Shown piece by piece: positions 27,444 through 37,168 of a DNA stretch of 64,000 nt (position 1 is the stretch's first letter; every line of letters starts with the position of its first letter). Source of the DNA: Chitinophaga ginsengisoli (lineage in GTDB: Bacteria > Bacteroidota > Bacteroidia > Chitinophagales > Chitinophagaceae); assembly GCF_003014595.1 (NCBI RefSeq), contig NZ_PYGK01000004.1, positions 248,001 through 312,000 of the forward strand. The letters run 5' to 3'. The position numbers and the translations under genes are program-made. A model generated the notes under the pieces. The model had not been told where the DNA came from and made no database searches. It worked only from the letters and a program-made list of their open reading frames with translations.

Positions 27444-28898
27444 ATGAACATGATGAAGAAATTACTATCCATAATTTTATTTCTGGTTTGCATCAACGTG
27501 AATGCACAGCAGGTGCAGCATCCTTATGCCGCCGGGATTAACCGTATTTTACGGCAATTGCCGGCAGGCAACCAGCAGCAGCTGGATAGCTGTATGATGC
27601 AGATAAACGCTTTAGGAACTGCAGGATTGACTGAGATGGCCTTAATGTTATATGCTCCCGGTAAGGGCGATAACACCCGCTTACAATTTGCATTATCCGG
27701 CTATGCCGCCTATGTATCAGCAGCGGCGCGGGAGGATGCGCGTAAAACAGCTATGCAGGCCTGGACAAAAGCATTGAAATTAACTACACAGCCAGAGAAC
27801 AAAATATTCCTGATTGATCAGCTGCAGCTTTTTGGTGATAAAAGCGTAGTGCCTGTGTTAAAGCAATATTTATTGCAGCCGCTTTTTTGTGATCCTGCTG
27901 TACGTGTATTGAAACACATAGGTGGTTCAGAAGCGTTGATAGCGATGGAAGCAGCACTGGAAAAAGCACAGGGCCCGTGTGAGATTAGCCTGATAAAAAC
28001 ATTGGGCGACTTAAAGTATCTGGCTGCGGAAGGTGCCATTATTAAAAGAGCACAGTCCGAAGATCCTGTTCTGAGAAGAACCGTTTTGTTTGCACTGGCA
28101 AATATAAGAGGCGGAGATACTGGTCCTATACTGGAAGCAGCTGCAGAGAAAGTGGGATACGGATATGATGTAACAGGAGCAACAGCGGCGTATTTATTGT
28201 ACGTCGCAAATCTGGGACACCAATGGCCTACAACTCCGGCGATGACCGCTGCAACTAACTTATTGAGAAGATGTAAGGGAGATAGCCTGGAACATGTCCG
28301 TATTGCGGCTTTAAAAATAGTGGCAGATGTACTGGATGATGATGCCACCAATACATTGATGATAGCATCAGACAGTAAAGATCGTGAATATAGCGCGGCT
28401 GCATTGGCATTGGCTGTGAGAATTATGAACGCTGCAAATGCAGAAAGCTGGATACAGAAAGCAGAGCGCGTAGATGGCAGCAAAAAAGCGGCCATTATTA
28501 CCATGCTGGCAGATAGTAAACAACGTGCTGCAATATCCTTATTTACCAAAGTGTTAAAGGACAATGATTCACTGGTCAGAATGGCTGCGATCAATGCAGC
28601 GGGACAATTACAGAGTATTGAAATGCTTAGCCCTCTGCTAGTGGCAATGAAAACAGCAGATACTACTACCGCAAAAGCAATAGGAGATGCTCTACTGACC
28701 ATTCGGAGTAGCGAAGTGCCTGGTCATATTGCGGTATCCATGCAACATGCACCTCCATACGTGCAGGTTATCTTGTTGCAGTTGCTGGCGCAAAAACAGG
28801 CGGTAGGGCAGGAACGGTTTATCAGGCTATTGCTTAATAATCCTGACCCCATTGTTGCACAGGCCGCAAAGTCAACGCTGGCGGCCATTGGACTGTAA
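27444..28898 (+). CDS. Secreted HEAT-repeat protein
   Basis: A 484-residue protein with a signal peptide (KKLLSIILFLVCINVNAQ) followed almost wholly by HEAT-type helical pairs (DPAVRVLKHIGGSEALIAME, SLVRMAAINAAGQLQSIEML, NPDPIVAQAAKSTLAAIGL). It is alanine-rich and has no enzyme motif. In-frame ATGs at 27444, 27450 and 27453 all keep the signal peptide. Gene order suggests it is a partner of the Tat-exported oxidoreductase just upstream; this pairing is common in Bacteroidota carbohydrate loci, but a binding role is inference. Confidence 0.8.
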   Translation: MNMMKKLLSIILFLVCINVNAQQVQHPYAAGINRILRQLPAGNQQQLDSCMMQINALGTAGLTEMALMLYAPGKGDNTRLQFALSGYAAYVSAAAREDARKTAMQAWTKALKLTTQPENKIFLIDQLQLFGDKSVVPVLKQYLLQPLFCDPAVRVLKHIGGSEALIAMEAALEKAQGPCEISLIKTLGDLKYLAAEGAIIKRAQSEDPVLRRTVLFALANIRGGDTGPILEAAAEKVGYGYDVTGATAAYLLYVANLGHQWPTTPAMTAATNLLRRCKGDSLEHVRIAALKIVADVLDDDATNTLMIASDSKDREYSAAALALAVRIMNAANAESWIQKAERVDGSKKAAIITMLADSKQRAAISLFTKVLKDNDSLVRMAAINAAGQLQSIEMLSPLLVAMKTADTTTAKAIGDALLTIRSSEVPGHIAVSMQHAPPYVQVILLQLLAQKQAVGQERFIRLLLNNPDPIVAQAAKSTLAAIGL

Positions 28899-28991
28899 AA
28901 AACGTTTGTGGCATCCTATTTGATATTTAATTCATATCTAATAAAGTTTATAATATCAATCTATATTAAATCACTGTCAATCGGCTCTATT

Positions 28992-29405
28992 ATGAAATCA
29001 CTCTTGCTTCTGCCAATGCTGATGTTGGGGATATTGTTCACCAGCTGCAAAAAAGAAGAAATTATTCAACAGCAAGTAGTGCAGCCTAACCGCACTATTC
29101 TTTTTGAAGTAAAACCTTCATCATGGAAATATGATTCACAAACCAAAACCTATTTTGCAGAACTTCCAATCGACGAAATAGATAATGATGTAAATCAAAA
29201 TAGTGGCATACTGGTATACATCTCTTCGGATAAAGTGACCTACGAAGCTATACCTGACGTGTTTAACGGATCTACCTTCGTTTATAGCTATACTACTGGT
29301 AGCCTGTTCCTCGAAGTACAGGGCGCTGATGGGTCTACCATTAATCCTCCAAGTGCAACAGTATGGACAAAGGTTGTAATTGTAGACTCGGCTCCTATTC
29401 CATAA
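28992..29405 (+). CDS. Hypothetical lipoprotein
   Basis: A 137-residue lipoprotein with lipobox LFTSC (C19) followed by KKEE. The mature part is short strands with acidic loops (FEVKPSSWKYDSQTKTYFAE, STFVYSYTTGSLFLEVQGAD), probably a small beta-sandwich. No family recognised. The ATG at 28992 sits right before the signal peptide; an in-frame extension to 28908 looks non-coding. It is 93 bp after the HEAT gene and is closed by a strong terminator, so it may be its own unit or the end of the oxidoreductase operon. Confidence 0.72.
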   Translation: MKSLLLLPMLMLGILFTSCKKEEIIQQQVVQPNRTILFEVKPSSWKYDSQTKTYFAELPIDEIDNDVNQNSGILVYISSDKVTYEAIPDVFNGSTFVYSYTTGSLFLEVQGADGSTINPPSATVWTKVVIVDSAPIP

Positions 29406-29420
29406 TAAATAGCAGTTGAT

Positions 29421-29462
29421 AAAAAAGGGGGAAGGTGATCATATCACTTTTCCCCTTTTTTT
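29421..29462 (+). terminator. Strong intrinsic terminator after lipoprotein gene
   Basis: A 19 bp stem with two G-U pairs: A-run plus GGGGGAAGGTGAT against ATCACTTTTCCCC plus T-run, with a 3 nt loop and ending in seven Ts. It starts 15 bp after the stop at 29405. The A-run on the other side makes it potentially bidirectional. Confidence 0.85.
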
Positions 29463-29731
29463 ATGCCTGTCAACAGGTAACCTTTAGGTAAGCGGTATAC
29501 TCGGAGAAAGCAACCTCTTTCCGGTTGCTCATTGCTGTATCTTTGTCGAGGTTTATTTATGCACTTAAACGCATAATATAACAGTTGTAGGTTTAAACAG
29601 TTGCTGGTTTAGTCTTATACCAGCATTTTTTTAAATATCTCCTTCTGGTAATAGGGAATTCACAATTAATGGTGCATTATTGCCCCTGGCTTTTTTCTGT
29701 TGCCGTCTATCCAATATTAGCCCTTCAGTAT

Positions 29732-29762
29732 TTTGATTTTGAACTTTCAACCCATATTTTTG
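29732..29762 (+). promoter_or_regulatory. Candidate Bacteroidota promoter for the GH2 gene
   Basis: TTTG at 29732-29735 and TATTTTTG at 29755-29762 match the -33 and -7 elements of the Bacteroidota primary sigma factor with a 19 bp spacer. Transcription would begin near 29769, about 35-45 nt before the start codon. The rest of the 29463-29804 gap shows no gene; a second TATCTTTG at 29538-29545 has no matching upstream element. Confidence 0.55.
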
Positions 29763-29804
29763 TCTGATTAGTGAACAAGGGGGAATCACTACCTATAAAC
29801 TCTC

Positions 29805-32441
29805 ATGCACATTATGGTTCGGAAATTACTGAATGCAACAGGTCTTTTATTAGCACCTTTTTTACCATTGGCAGCACAAAGCCAATATGAACTGAACAGT
29901 GGGTGGCAATGTAATAATATTGCCAAGGTCACTGTAAAAGGAGAAGCGCTTTCTGCGCCTTCCTACAAGCTTTCAGGCTGGTTGCCAGCCACTGTACCTG
30001 GTACGGTGCTGACAACACTGCTGAACAACAAGCTGGTGCCTGATCCCTTCTATGGAATGAACAACCAGCAGATCCCGGATATTTATACCACCGGCAAAGA
30101 TCACTACACCTACTGGTTTGTAAAGGATTTCACTGAACAGAAGCCTGCTGCCGACGGACAGGTCTGGCTGCATTTCAGAGGGGTAAATGATGGCTGCGAT
30201 ATTTATCTGAACGGTCACCGTCTGAACCCAAATACTCATTTTGGAACGTATCTGCGTCATTCTTATAATATTACACAATGGTTGGCCAAAGACGGTAAGA
30301 ACCGCCTGGCAGTGGTGGTATATCCGCCTGCTGTCGTAGGAAATCCTAATGGCGGCCAAGGTGGCGATGGTACCATTGCGAAGAACGTTGGTCCTCAGTA
30401 TACTGCAGGATGGGACTGGATCCAGCCAATGCGTGACCGTAACACCGGCATATGGGACAAGGTGACCATTGAAAAGACGGGTGCTGTACGCATTAAAGAT
30501 CCACAGGTCATTACAAAAGTACCTGGCGTAAGACTGCCGGAAGGAAACCAGGCGCCTGCCAATATTCTTGTGGGTGCCACCGTGGAGAATGCAACAGACA
30601 AAAGCATAGAAGGTACGCTGCGCTATAAGCTGGCTGGTAATACTGTTTCCCGGAAGGTAACACTGGCTGCGCATGCTACTGCTACAGTGCAACTGCCTGA
30701 TATGGAATTGAAACAGCCGGAACTGTGGTGGCCAAATGGTTATGGTCCTCAGCATATGTATAAGCTCCAGCTGGAGTTCGTAGAGAACGCCGGTGTAGAT
30801 GATACTGAAGATGTTAGCTTTGGTGTAAGGGAAATACAGACGTATTGGAATGCACATACAAGCAGCCGTGAAGTAGCGGTAAACGGCCAGCGGGTATTTA
30901 TCAAAGGTGGTAACTGGATCACCTCTGACGCGATGTTCCGTTTCAGCAAGGAGCGTTACGATGCGGAAATACGTTTTCACAGGGATATGAACCTGAACCT
31001 GATCCGTATCTGGGGTGGAAGTCTGACCGAGCGGCCGGAGTTCTTCGAAGCCTGCGACAAATATGGTATGCTGGTATTCCAGGACTTCTGGATGTCAGGC
31101 GATTGTAACGGCAGATGGGTTGATCCTATGAAGAAAGAAGATCAATGGACACGTCGTCGTTATCCTGATGACCATAACCTGTTCATCGAATCTGTGGCTG
31201 ACCAGATTAAGATGCTACGCAACCATGCTTCCCTGGCTTTCTGGTGTGGTGGTAATGAAATTACGCCTCCGGCGGATATACTGGCGGCCATCAAAGATTC
31301 TCTGCTGCCTTCACTGGACAATACCCGTTTCTTCTTCCATTATTCCAACACAGATAGTATGTCTTACAATACCTTAGGTGGTAATGGAGATGGTCCTTAC
31401 AATATACAGCCACTGTCTGTTTTCTGGAACGAAAGAACGTTCCCTTTCAACTCTGAAGTAGGGTCTGTAGGGGTAGGCGACTACGAATCACTGGAGCGTT
31501 TCATTCCGGCAGCGAATATGAAAGTGCCTCAGAATGTAAAAGGTGGCGTGGATTCCGTATGGGATTATCATAAATATATCCCTTACTTCGATTATGTAGA
31601 TCCATATGGCAAACCAAAAGATGTAAAGGATTTCGCCAATAAAGCGCAGCTCGTGAACTACGATCAGTACCGTGGCCTGATGGAAGGCTTCAGCTCACAT
31701 ATGTGGGACTGGTATACCGGGGTGATCATCTGGAAAACCCAGAACCCATGGACGGCTTTGCGCGGACAGATGTATGACTACTACCTCGATCCTAATGCCT
31801 GTCTGTATGGTAACCGCACAGGGGCAGCTCCGCTGCACGTAATGTGTAACCCTATAGATGGTAATATATATACTGTAAACAATACTTTCAGGTATCATAC
31901 TGATGTAATGCTGGAACTGGATGCCTACGATATGCAGGGCCATAAAAAACAGCTTACCCAGGTGTTTACGGAGATCAGCCCGAAATCATTGCAGAAGTAT
32001 CTTTCTGTAAAAGGAGCTATTGAGAGAATGGGTGCAAAGGAAGGTATGTTCCTGCTGGCACGTTTAAGGGACAAGGACCAGCAGATTATAGATGATAACC
32101 TGTACTGGTTCCCCGATAGCACGGGCAATTACTCTGGATTGCAGAAAATGGAGGCCGCCAAAGTACAGATAGTGGCACAAAAGGCTGGTACTGATAGTAT
32201 CAGGGTGAAGATCAGTAATCCAGCCAATGGCCCGATTGCGTTTTTCAACCGCGTATCTCTGGTGGACAGCAAAACAAAGCAACGTATCCTGCCTGTTTTC
32301 TATAATGATAATTATGTGTCCGTATTGCCAGGTGAAGAGAAGATCGTGACAATCAGTGGGGAAGCGATCGGGAAAAGTAGTAATGCGGTTGTGACAGTTT
32401 CCGGATGGAATTTATCTGAACAAACGATCAGCATCAAGTAA
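29805..32441 (+). CDS. Family-2 glycoside hydrolase, beta-mannosidase / exo-glucosaminidase-like
   Basis: An 878-residue exported enzyme: signal peptide (LLLAPFLPLAAQSQ), sugar-binding domain (WLHFRGVNDGCDIYLNG), immunoglobulin-like domain (LWWPNGYGPQHMYKL), TIM barrel and C-terminal domains. AGWDWIQPMRDRNTGIWD is typical of the subgroup holding exo-beta-glucosaminidases and endo-beta-mannosidases. The acid/base is predicted as E485 in WCGGNEITPP and the nucleophile as E551 in FNSEVG. Exact specificity cannot be read from sequence; chitosan- or mannose-containing substrates are the likeliest. In-frame ATGs at 29805 and 29814 are both acceptable. It has its own candidate promoter and terminator, so it seems monocistronic. 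Confidence 0.9.
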   Translation: MHIMVRKLLNATGLLLAPFLPLAAQSQYELNSGWQCNNIAKVTVKGEALSAPSYKLSGWLPATVPGTVLTTLLNNKLVPDPFYGMNNQQIPDIYTTGKDHYTYWFVKDFTEQKPAADGQVWLHFRGVNDGCDIYLNGHRLNPNTHFGTYLRHSYNITQWLAKDGKNRLAVVVYPPAVVGNPNGGQGGDGTIAKNVGPQYTAGWDWIQPMRDRNTGIWDKVTIEKTGAVRIKDPQVITKVPGVRLPEGNQAPANILVGATVENATDKSIEGTLRYKLAGNTVSRKVTLAAHATATVQLPDMELKQPELWWPNGYGPQHMYKLQLEFVENAGVDDTEDVSFGVREIQTYWNAHTSSREVAVNGQRVFIKGGNWITSDAMFRFSKERYDAEIRFHRDMNLNLIRIWGGSLTERPEFFEACDKYGMLVFQDFWMSGDCNGRWVDPMKKEDQWTRRRYPDDHNLFIESVADQIKMLRNHASLAFWCGGNEITPPADILAAIKDSLLPSLDNTRFFFHYSNTDSMSYNTLGGNGDGPYNIQPLSVFWNERTFPFNSEVGSVGVGDYESLERFIPAANMKVPQNVKGGVDSVWDYHKYIPYFDYVDPYGKPKDVKDFANKAQLVNYDQYRGLMEGFSSHMWDWYTGVIIWKTQNPWTALRGQMYDYYLDPNACLYGNRTGAAPLHVMCNPIDGNIYTVNNTFRYHTDVMLELDAYDMQGHKKQLTQVFTEISPKSLQKYLSVKGAIERMGAKEGMFLLARLRDKDQQIIDDNLYWFPDSTGNYSGLQKMEAAKVQIVAQKAGTDSIRVKISNPANGPIAFFNRVSLVDSKTKQRILPVFYNDNYVSVLPGEEKIVTISGEAIGKSSNAVVTVSGWNLSEQTISIK

Positions 32442-32469
32442 GTAAACTTGAGAACTTTTTACAATTTCA

Positions 32470-32518
32470 GGGGTCGGAATAGCATTCCGGCCCCTTTTCA
32501 TTTTTGTCTGAAAAGGGG
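32470..32518 (+). terminator. Overlapping hairpins after the GH2 gene
   Basis: The first hairpin (32470-32494) pairs GGGGTCGGAAT with ATTCCGGCCCC (11 bp, one G-U) around AGC and is followed by TTTT. A second, perfect 10 bp hairpin pairs CCCCTTTTCA (32491-32500) with TGAAAAGGGG (32509-32518). The two share the CCCC at 32491-32494 and cannot form together. The first is a good terminator for the GH2 transcript. Confidence 0.75.
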
Positions 32519-32924
32519 TAATTTTTACCTTTTTTGAGCGGAAATGAGTATCCCTGTCCACTAAAAGTGAAAAAAGTTTGAAGCGTTTTTTCTGCTTACA
32601 AGTCCTTGTTAATGATAGGTATTACATGGTTTTTCTATCTGGTTCTCTGATATGGTCTTATTGTATTATTAATATAAAAAAATATTAATAAATAAAGTAT
32701 TTACTATATTTATTACTCGAAATACACCTATTCCAAGTATTATGCCAACATTGAGATTGTCGTTTTTATCTGATTTAGTAGATTTTTCCGCGATCAGGAA
32801 TGTCAGGAGCTGGTCGGCAATCGGAAGGTGTATCCTTATGAGACCATTTAAACGAAATGTTATTTCAAAATATTGTTTGAAATACTGTAGTAATAATATT
32901 AAGAGTTTTGATGAATATTCAGCA
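32519..32924. other. AT-rich intergenic stretch
   Basis: About 400 bases, very AT-rich around 32660-32720 (runs of A and repeats of ATTAATA). Frames crossing it look non-coding. It must contain the promoter of the lipoprotein at 32925, but no TAnnTTTG element with a proper partner was found. Confidence 0.4.
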
Positions 32925-33659
32925 ATGCGGCAATATTTCTTATTAGTAATTATTGGTATCTCAGCGTTATTAGTGGGATGCGGTGGCGGCGGAGGTGGAA
33001 AAGAAACCACGTGCCCTACGCAGAACCCTGTAATAAATTCTAACGCTCCTTTAGGCCAGAATGACGTCCTGAAATTATCTGTTTTCGGTATCGCTGAGCC
33101 TAAAACCTACACCTGGGAAGGGCCAAACGGCTTCGTATCTCACGAAAAGGCTCCTGAAATACCTAATCCCCCCAAAGGGAATCAGGTATACACACTTAGT
33201 GTGGTAACCAATGGTGGATGTACTTATACAGTTACCTCAGGTTCCATTATCGTAACTGGTCCGTGGAACCCTTGTGGTCTGGACAGTAACGTATTAAAGA
33301 TCAACCAGGTTACGCAGGTATCTTTCACCAGGGTGCAGGGAATGGTTGCCAACTCCAACTATCTTATTCAAGCAGATAATGGTGGTCTGGCCTTAGCTAG
33401 CTTCGAGTTCCCTGGCAATCAGCCTCCGACCGAAGGGCAATATACCGTGACAACAGGTACCGGTGCTGTGCCTGCCGGTAAAGCAAGGATAACTTTCAAC
33501 GTTACCACCCAGTCGCCTTTTACCGCAAGTCAAGGTACTGTATATGTAGCGCTGAATGGTACCACCACGATGGTGAGCTTCTGTAACGTGCAGTTCACTT
33601 CCACCAATAACGGAGCAACGAATACCACCGGTGGCGCCAATATCATGTGGAAGCCCTGA
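32925..33659 (+). CDS. Surface lipoprotein with Ig-like region and six-glycine tether
   Basis: A 244-residue lipoprotein. The signal peptide ends in LLVGC (C19), followed directly by six glycines and KE, a flexible tether next to the lipid. The rest is strand-rich and threonine/asparagine-rich, with PKTYTWEGPNGFVS and QVYTLSVVTNGGCTY resembling PKD/Ig-like repeats found in Bacteroidota surface proteins, and four further cysteines. The frame runs open upstream to 32742, but only the ATG at 32925 gives a signal peptide. Its stop overlaps the 3' end of the convergent glycosyltransferase gene by 17 bp. Function unknown. Confidence 0.75.
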   Translation: MRQYFLLVIIGISALLVGCGGGGGGKETTCPTQNPVINSNAPLGQNDVLKLSVFGIAEPKTYTWEGPNGFVSHEKAPEIPNPPKGNQVYTLSVVTNGGCTYTVTSGSIIVTGPWNPCGLDSNVLKINQVTQVSFTRVQGMVANSNYLIQADNGGLALASFEFPGNQPPTEGQYTVTTGTGAVPAGKARITFNVTTQSPFTASQGTVYVALNGTTTMVSFCNVQFTSTNNGATNTTGGANIMWKP

Positions 33660-34881
33660 TGACCTGATCTAAGCGGGACATTATTTTATCTATAGCCAAA
33701 TAATTAAGAGCATATTGCCGGGCATTCCTGGTAATGTGCTCTTGTTTTTTATTAATTGCCAGGCAGATGCCTTCTTTTAAGGCTTCCGGGCTATCTGCAT
33801 CTATTACGATCCCTATATTATTCTCCTTTACAAGTGTATGTAAACTGGTATGTTCATTGGCCGTTACCAATGCAAGCCCACCTACTGCCAGAATAGTGGT
33901 TAGCTTTGAAGGCATAACCAGGTCGCCGGCACTGGCTTTCTGGATAACCAGGTGTACATCTGCCATATTCAGCAGGCAGTTAAATCTGTCAAAAGGTTCA
34001 GGATCACGAAAGTGAACATTGTCCAGTTGTAAACTAACCGCCTGCCGCCGGAGTTGCTCCCGGTAAGGCCCGGCTCCGCATATCAGGAATTTTACACGGC
34101 GCTCCTTTTTCATACTATCAGCTACCTGAAGAATGGCCTCCAATCCCTGCTTTTCTCCGATAGCTCCGGCATACAATATTACCTTGTCAGTAACAGCAAA
34201 CCCATATTCGGTCTTGATCTGTTCCCGATTTGCCAGCGGATGGAAAAATACAACATCTACCCAGTTGGGGAAGAAAGATATCTCTCGTTCTGTTTTCTCC
34301 CGTACTTTTTTCATCATACCGTCTGAAATGCTGCTGATAATATCAGCATGGCGCAGTATGTATTTTTCCATACGGAACAATGATCTTATCAGAAAAGGGG
34401 AGGAGATCATCTGCAGATCACGGGCAGCCTCGATCTGTAAATCCTGTATGTGATAAAGAAACCTCGCGCCGCGGATCTTCTTGTACAGCATAGCGAGTAA
34501 TCCCAGGTGAAAGGGGGGCGCTACCACCACTACTATGTCTGCTTTACGTGTAAATAGTTGTTGCAGTGATTTCGCCGTTACAGACAGCGCGAAAGAGAAG
34601 TCCATCAGCAACCTCTTTTTCCCTGAAGGATTGGAGGGAATATATTGCGGACATCTGTGAACAGTGATCCTGGCGTCGCCTGTCACCTCTTTCCTGAACC
34701 AATACCTGCTTTTCTGATAAGGCGCCTGCACCTTCCATTGAGGATAATGAGGGAACGATGTGATAACAGTACAATCATAGTCATTGTCCGCCAGCCATCT
34801 GATCATCTCGCCGTTGTATTTTCCAATTCCTGTAAGTTCTGGTGCAAAATTTCCACCTATCAATAATAAACGTTTGGACAT
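33643..34881 (-). CDS. WcaI-like family-4 glycosyltransferase
   Basis: A 412-residue GT-B glycosyltransferase. The N-terminal domain begins RLLLIGGNFAPELTGIGKYN, typical of the colanic-acid WcaI group, and the C-terminal GT4 domain has LYAGAIGEKQGLEAIL, ICGAGPYREQL and the PSKLTTILAVGG donor-site segment. It should transfer a sugar from an NDP donor to the growing lipid-linked repeat unit at the inner face of the membrane. It is the last gene of the exopolysaccharide operon, 9 bp after the WcaJ-like gene, and ends tail to tail with the lipoprotein gene. Sugar unknown. Confidence 0.9.
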   Translation of the reverse strand: MSKRLLLIGGNFAPELTGIGKYNGEMIRWLADNDYDCTVITSFPHYPQWKVQAPYQKSRYWFRKEVTGDARITVHRCPQYIPSNPSGKKRLLMDFSFALSVTAKSLQQLFTRKADIVVVVAPPFHLGLLAMLYKKIRGARFLYHIQDLQIEAARDLQMISSPFLIRSLFRMEKYILRHADIISSISDGMMKKVREKTEREISFFPNWVDVVFFHPLANREQIKTEYGFAVTDKVILYAGAIGEKQGLEAILQVADSMKKERRVKFLICGAGPYREQLRRQAVSLQLDNVHFRDPEPFDRFNCLLNMADVHLVIQKASAGDLVMPSKLTTILAVGGLALVTANEHTSLHTLVKENNIGIVIDADSPEALKEGICLAINKKQEHITRNARQYALNYLAIDKIMSRLDQVIRAST

Positions 34882-34890
34882 AAGTGGCTA

Positions 34891-36294
34891 TCAATAGGCG
34901 TTTTTATCTCCCTTTATCATATTCATTAATGTCTGGAAAATGATCTGACAATCCAGCCAGAAGCTGTAGTTATCTATATACCAGATATCCATATCTACAC
35001 GTTTCTGCATTTGTCCGGAAAAACGGGTTTCCCCTCTGCAGCCATTTACCTGCGCCCAGCCGGTAATACCGGGTTTCACCATTTGCCTGAGCATGTAATG
35101 TTCCACCGTTTCCCTTGCTTCAATATGCAGGGGTGTGGCATGAGGGCGCGGTCCTACAAAAGACATGTTACCCATCAGCACGTTGATACACTGTGGCAGC
35201 TCGTCCAGGTTGGTTTTGCGCAGAAAACGCCCAATGCTTGTTACCCGCTGATCATCGCGTGTGGCCTGCATGAACTTTCCGTTTTCATCCACATCCGATG
35301 CTTCCACTTTCATAGAGCGGAATTTATAACAGGTGATCTTTTTATTTTTATAGCCCCATCGTTCCTGTTTAAACAGTACAGGCCCTTTGGATGTCATTTT
35401 TATAAGGATAGCGATCAGTATAAATAGCCAGCTGAAAGCTATAAAAATGAAGAGGGTGAGGCAAATGTCAAAGGCCCGTTTCATGCGCTGAAGGCCGGGA
35501 TCGTCGAGCGCAAATGACCGGATATTTACCAAAGGGATAGAGCCCAGCAGATTCATACTGGTAGTGGGTGTACAATACTGGTGTACATCTGCAATGATCT
35601 TCACTCTTTTGGCGGCTCTTTCACTGGCCATGATAATTCCCGCTGTTTGTTCCTTTGCTGTTTCCGGTAATGCTACTATTACATCATCAATCTCATTGGA
35701 CTCGAGGATATGTGTCAGCTCAGAAAGCTTACCCAGATAACGGCCGTTTATCTGTGCATTGCTATGATCATCTACAAAGCCTACGCAGTTATAACCAAAA
35801 TGATTATTGGCAGTAATGGTATCATAAAAATTCATACCCGTCTGACCGGTGCCAACTATCAATACATTCGTGGGATTGGTGTGATGGGTTCTCCAGCGCA
35901 GCAGTAACTTCTTCACGATATACTTTGTCGTAATAATGCCGATGAATAAATAGGCACCATACAGTAAGGTGAAGGTACGTGGATAAGGATATAATTTGAA
36001 GCAGTAAAAGAATAGGAACGAAAACACGCAGACATGCAGCAAAACATTTTTGAGTATAGCTACAAACTCAAAAGCGAAAGAGCTTGTCTTCTGATAATCG
36101 TCATACAGGTGCAGGGACGTACCGGTTATAGTCCACGTAAAGAGACTAAACGCCAGTAAAAATATATTGAAGTTCGATAAGAACACATCTCCCTTTGACG
36201 CGATATATTGTCTTGTTAATAAGAACGCGGCAGCCAATACGATATAATCAACAGTCTGCCTTAGAAACTGACTTGCATGAATATGTTGTTTCAT
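34891..36294 (-). CDS. WcaJ-like undecaprenyl-phosphate sugar phosphotransferase
   Basis: A 467-residue polyprenyl glycosylphosphotransferase that starts repeat-unit synthesis by moving a sugar-1-phosphate onto undecaprenyl phosphate. It has several N-terminal membrane helices, a CoA-binding-like central domain ([29 protein letters not shown]) and the C-terminal catalytic domain with [28 protein letters not shown], the YKFRSM segment, [16 protein letters not shown] and [16 protein letters not shown]. Glucose-1-phosphate is the usual donor of this subgroup. It lies 136 bp after the FkbM-type gene and 9 bp before the WcaI-like gene. Confidence 0.94.
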   Translation of the reverse strand: MKQHIHASQFLRQTVDYIVLAAAFLLTRQYIASKGDVFLSNFNIFLLAFSLFTWTITGTSLHLYDDYQKTSSFAFEFVAILKNVLLHVCVFSFLFFYCFKLYPYPRTFTLLYGAYLFIGIITTKYIVKKLLLRWRTHHTNPTNVLIVGTGQTGMNFYDTITANNHFGYNCVGFVDDHSNAQINGRYLGKLSELTHILESNEIDDVIVALPETAKEQTAGIIMASERAAKRVKIIADVHQYCTPTTSMNLLGSIPLVNIRSFALDDPGLQRMKRAFDICLTLFIFIAFSWLFILIAILIKMTSKGPVLFKQERWGYKNKKITCYKFRSMKVEASDVDENGKFMQATRDDQRVTSIGRFLRKTNLDELPQCINVLMGNMSFVGPRPHATPLHIEARETVEHYMLRQMVKPGITGWAQVNGCRGETRFSGQMQKRVDMDIWYIDNYSFWLDCQIIFQTLMNMIKGDKNAY

Positions 36295-36430
36295 ATGAGT
36301 GTCGGTTTAAAAGCTTTAGGGACAAATCGTCGGGATCCAATGATGTGTGAGCCTGCATCTGGTGATAAGCTTTTGGGATATTGGTAATACAATGCAATAG
36401 CTTTTGTTGTGGTGAATGATGTCGGTGGTG

Positions 36431-37168
36431 TTACTTTTTTCTCTTATACAGGAGATCCATCTGCAGGATCTGTAATTCATCTGTCTGTAAAAATCCTACT
36501 GGCGCTATAAACTCGAAGCCCAGCTCTTTAACATAATTATGCATTTCATCGAATAATGGCTCCCCGTCATACATCTGGACAAACGAAGTCTCGAACAGTA
36601 GATAGTCTATTTGCTCAAGACAGTGTACTGCTCCCTTGAGTACTTCTTTTTCAAAACCCTGCACGTCCAGTTTCAGTAATACCGGATGTTTGACAGCAAT
36701 CTCAGGCAACAGTTCATCCATGCATTTTACAGGTACACTGATCTGATCAGCTGCTGCTGTTTGGGGAAGGAGTTGCTGTTGCAATGAAGATACATGCAAA
36801 GCCGAACTGGCATGTGAGTAATGATTGGCGTAAAAATCCAGTGTCCCCGTAGTGCTGCCCAGTGCAAAGTTGTAAGTGTGTATGCCGGGTACATTCCGGG
36901 TATTCTGCTTCAGCGCAGAGTATACCGCTGGTATGGGTTCAAAGGAGTGAATGCCGGCATTGGGATAAAAATGCATGGCTGATAACGCAAACTGTCCCCT
37001 GTTGGCGCCCACATCCAGGATGGTGTTGACTTCCGGAATGTAGCGCTTACAGTTGTGCAGCAGTTGTGTGGAAGCAATGGATACGCCTTTTTTCAGTAAT
37101 GACGTTAATCCCCTGCCGGATTGTGAGAAAACTTTAGCAGCTTCTGCTAACTTGAAGATAAGGTTCAT
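36431..37168 (-). CDS. FkbM-family methyltransferase
   Basis: A 245-residue SAM-dependent methyltransferase of the FkbM family: SAM motif ILDVGANRGQF, then IHSFEPIPAVYSAL and LLKLDVQGFEKEVLKGA. FkbM-type enzymes O-methylate sugars or polyketides; inside an exopolysaccharide operon sugar O-methylation is likely. Its ATG overlaps the stop of the upstream glycosyltransferase (4 bp), showing translational coupling. Confidence 0.9.
   Translation of the reverse strand: MNLIFKLAEAAKVFSQSGRGLTSLLKKGVSIASTQLLHNCKRYIPEVNTILDVGANRGQFALSAMHFYPNAGIHSFEPIPAVYSALKQNTRNVPGIHTYNFALGSTTGTLDFYANHYSHASSALHVSSLQQQLLPQTAAADQISVPVKCMDELLPEIAVKHPVLLKLDVQGFEKEVLKGAVHCLEQIDYLLFETSFVQMYDGEPLFDEMHNYVKELGFEFIAPVGFLQTDELQILQMDLLYKRKK

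Noticed and set aside
27818..28702. 294-codon minus-strand frame inside the secreted HEAT gene
   Set aside because: Alanine/serine-rich antisense image of the alanine-rich HEAT repeats.
29973..30973. 335-codon minus-strand frame inside the GH2 gene
   Set aside because: Lies wholly antisense to a clearly recognised enzyme and has no protein-like features.
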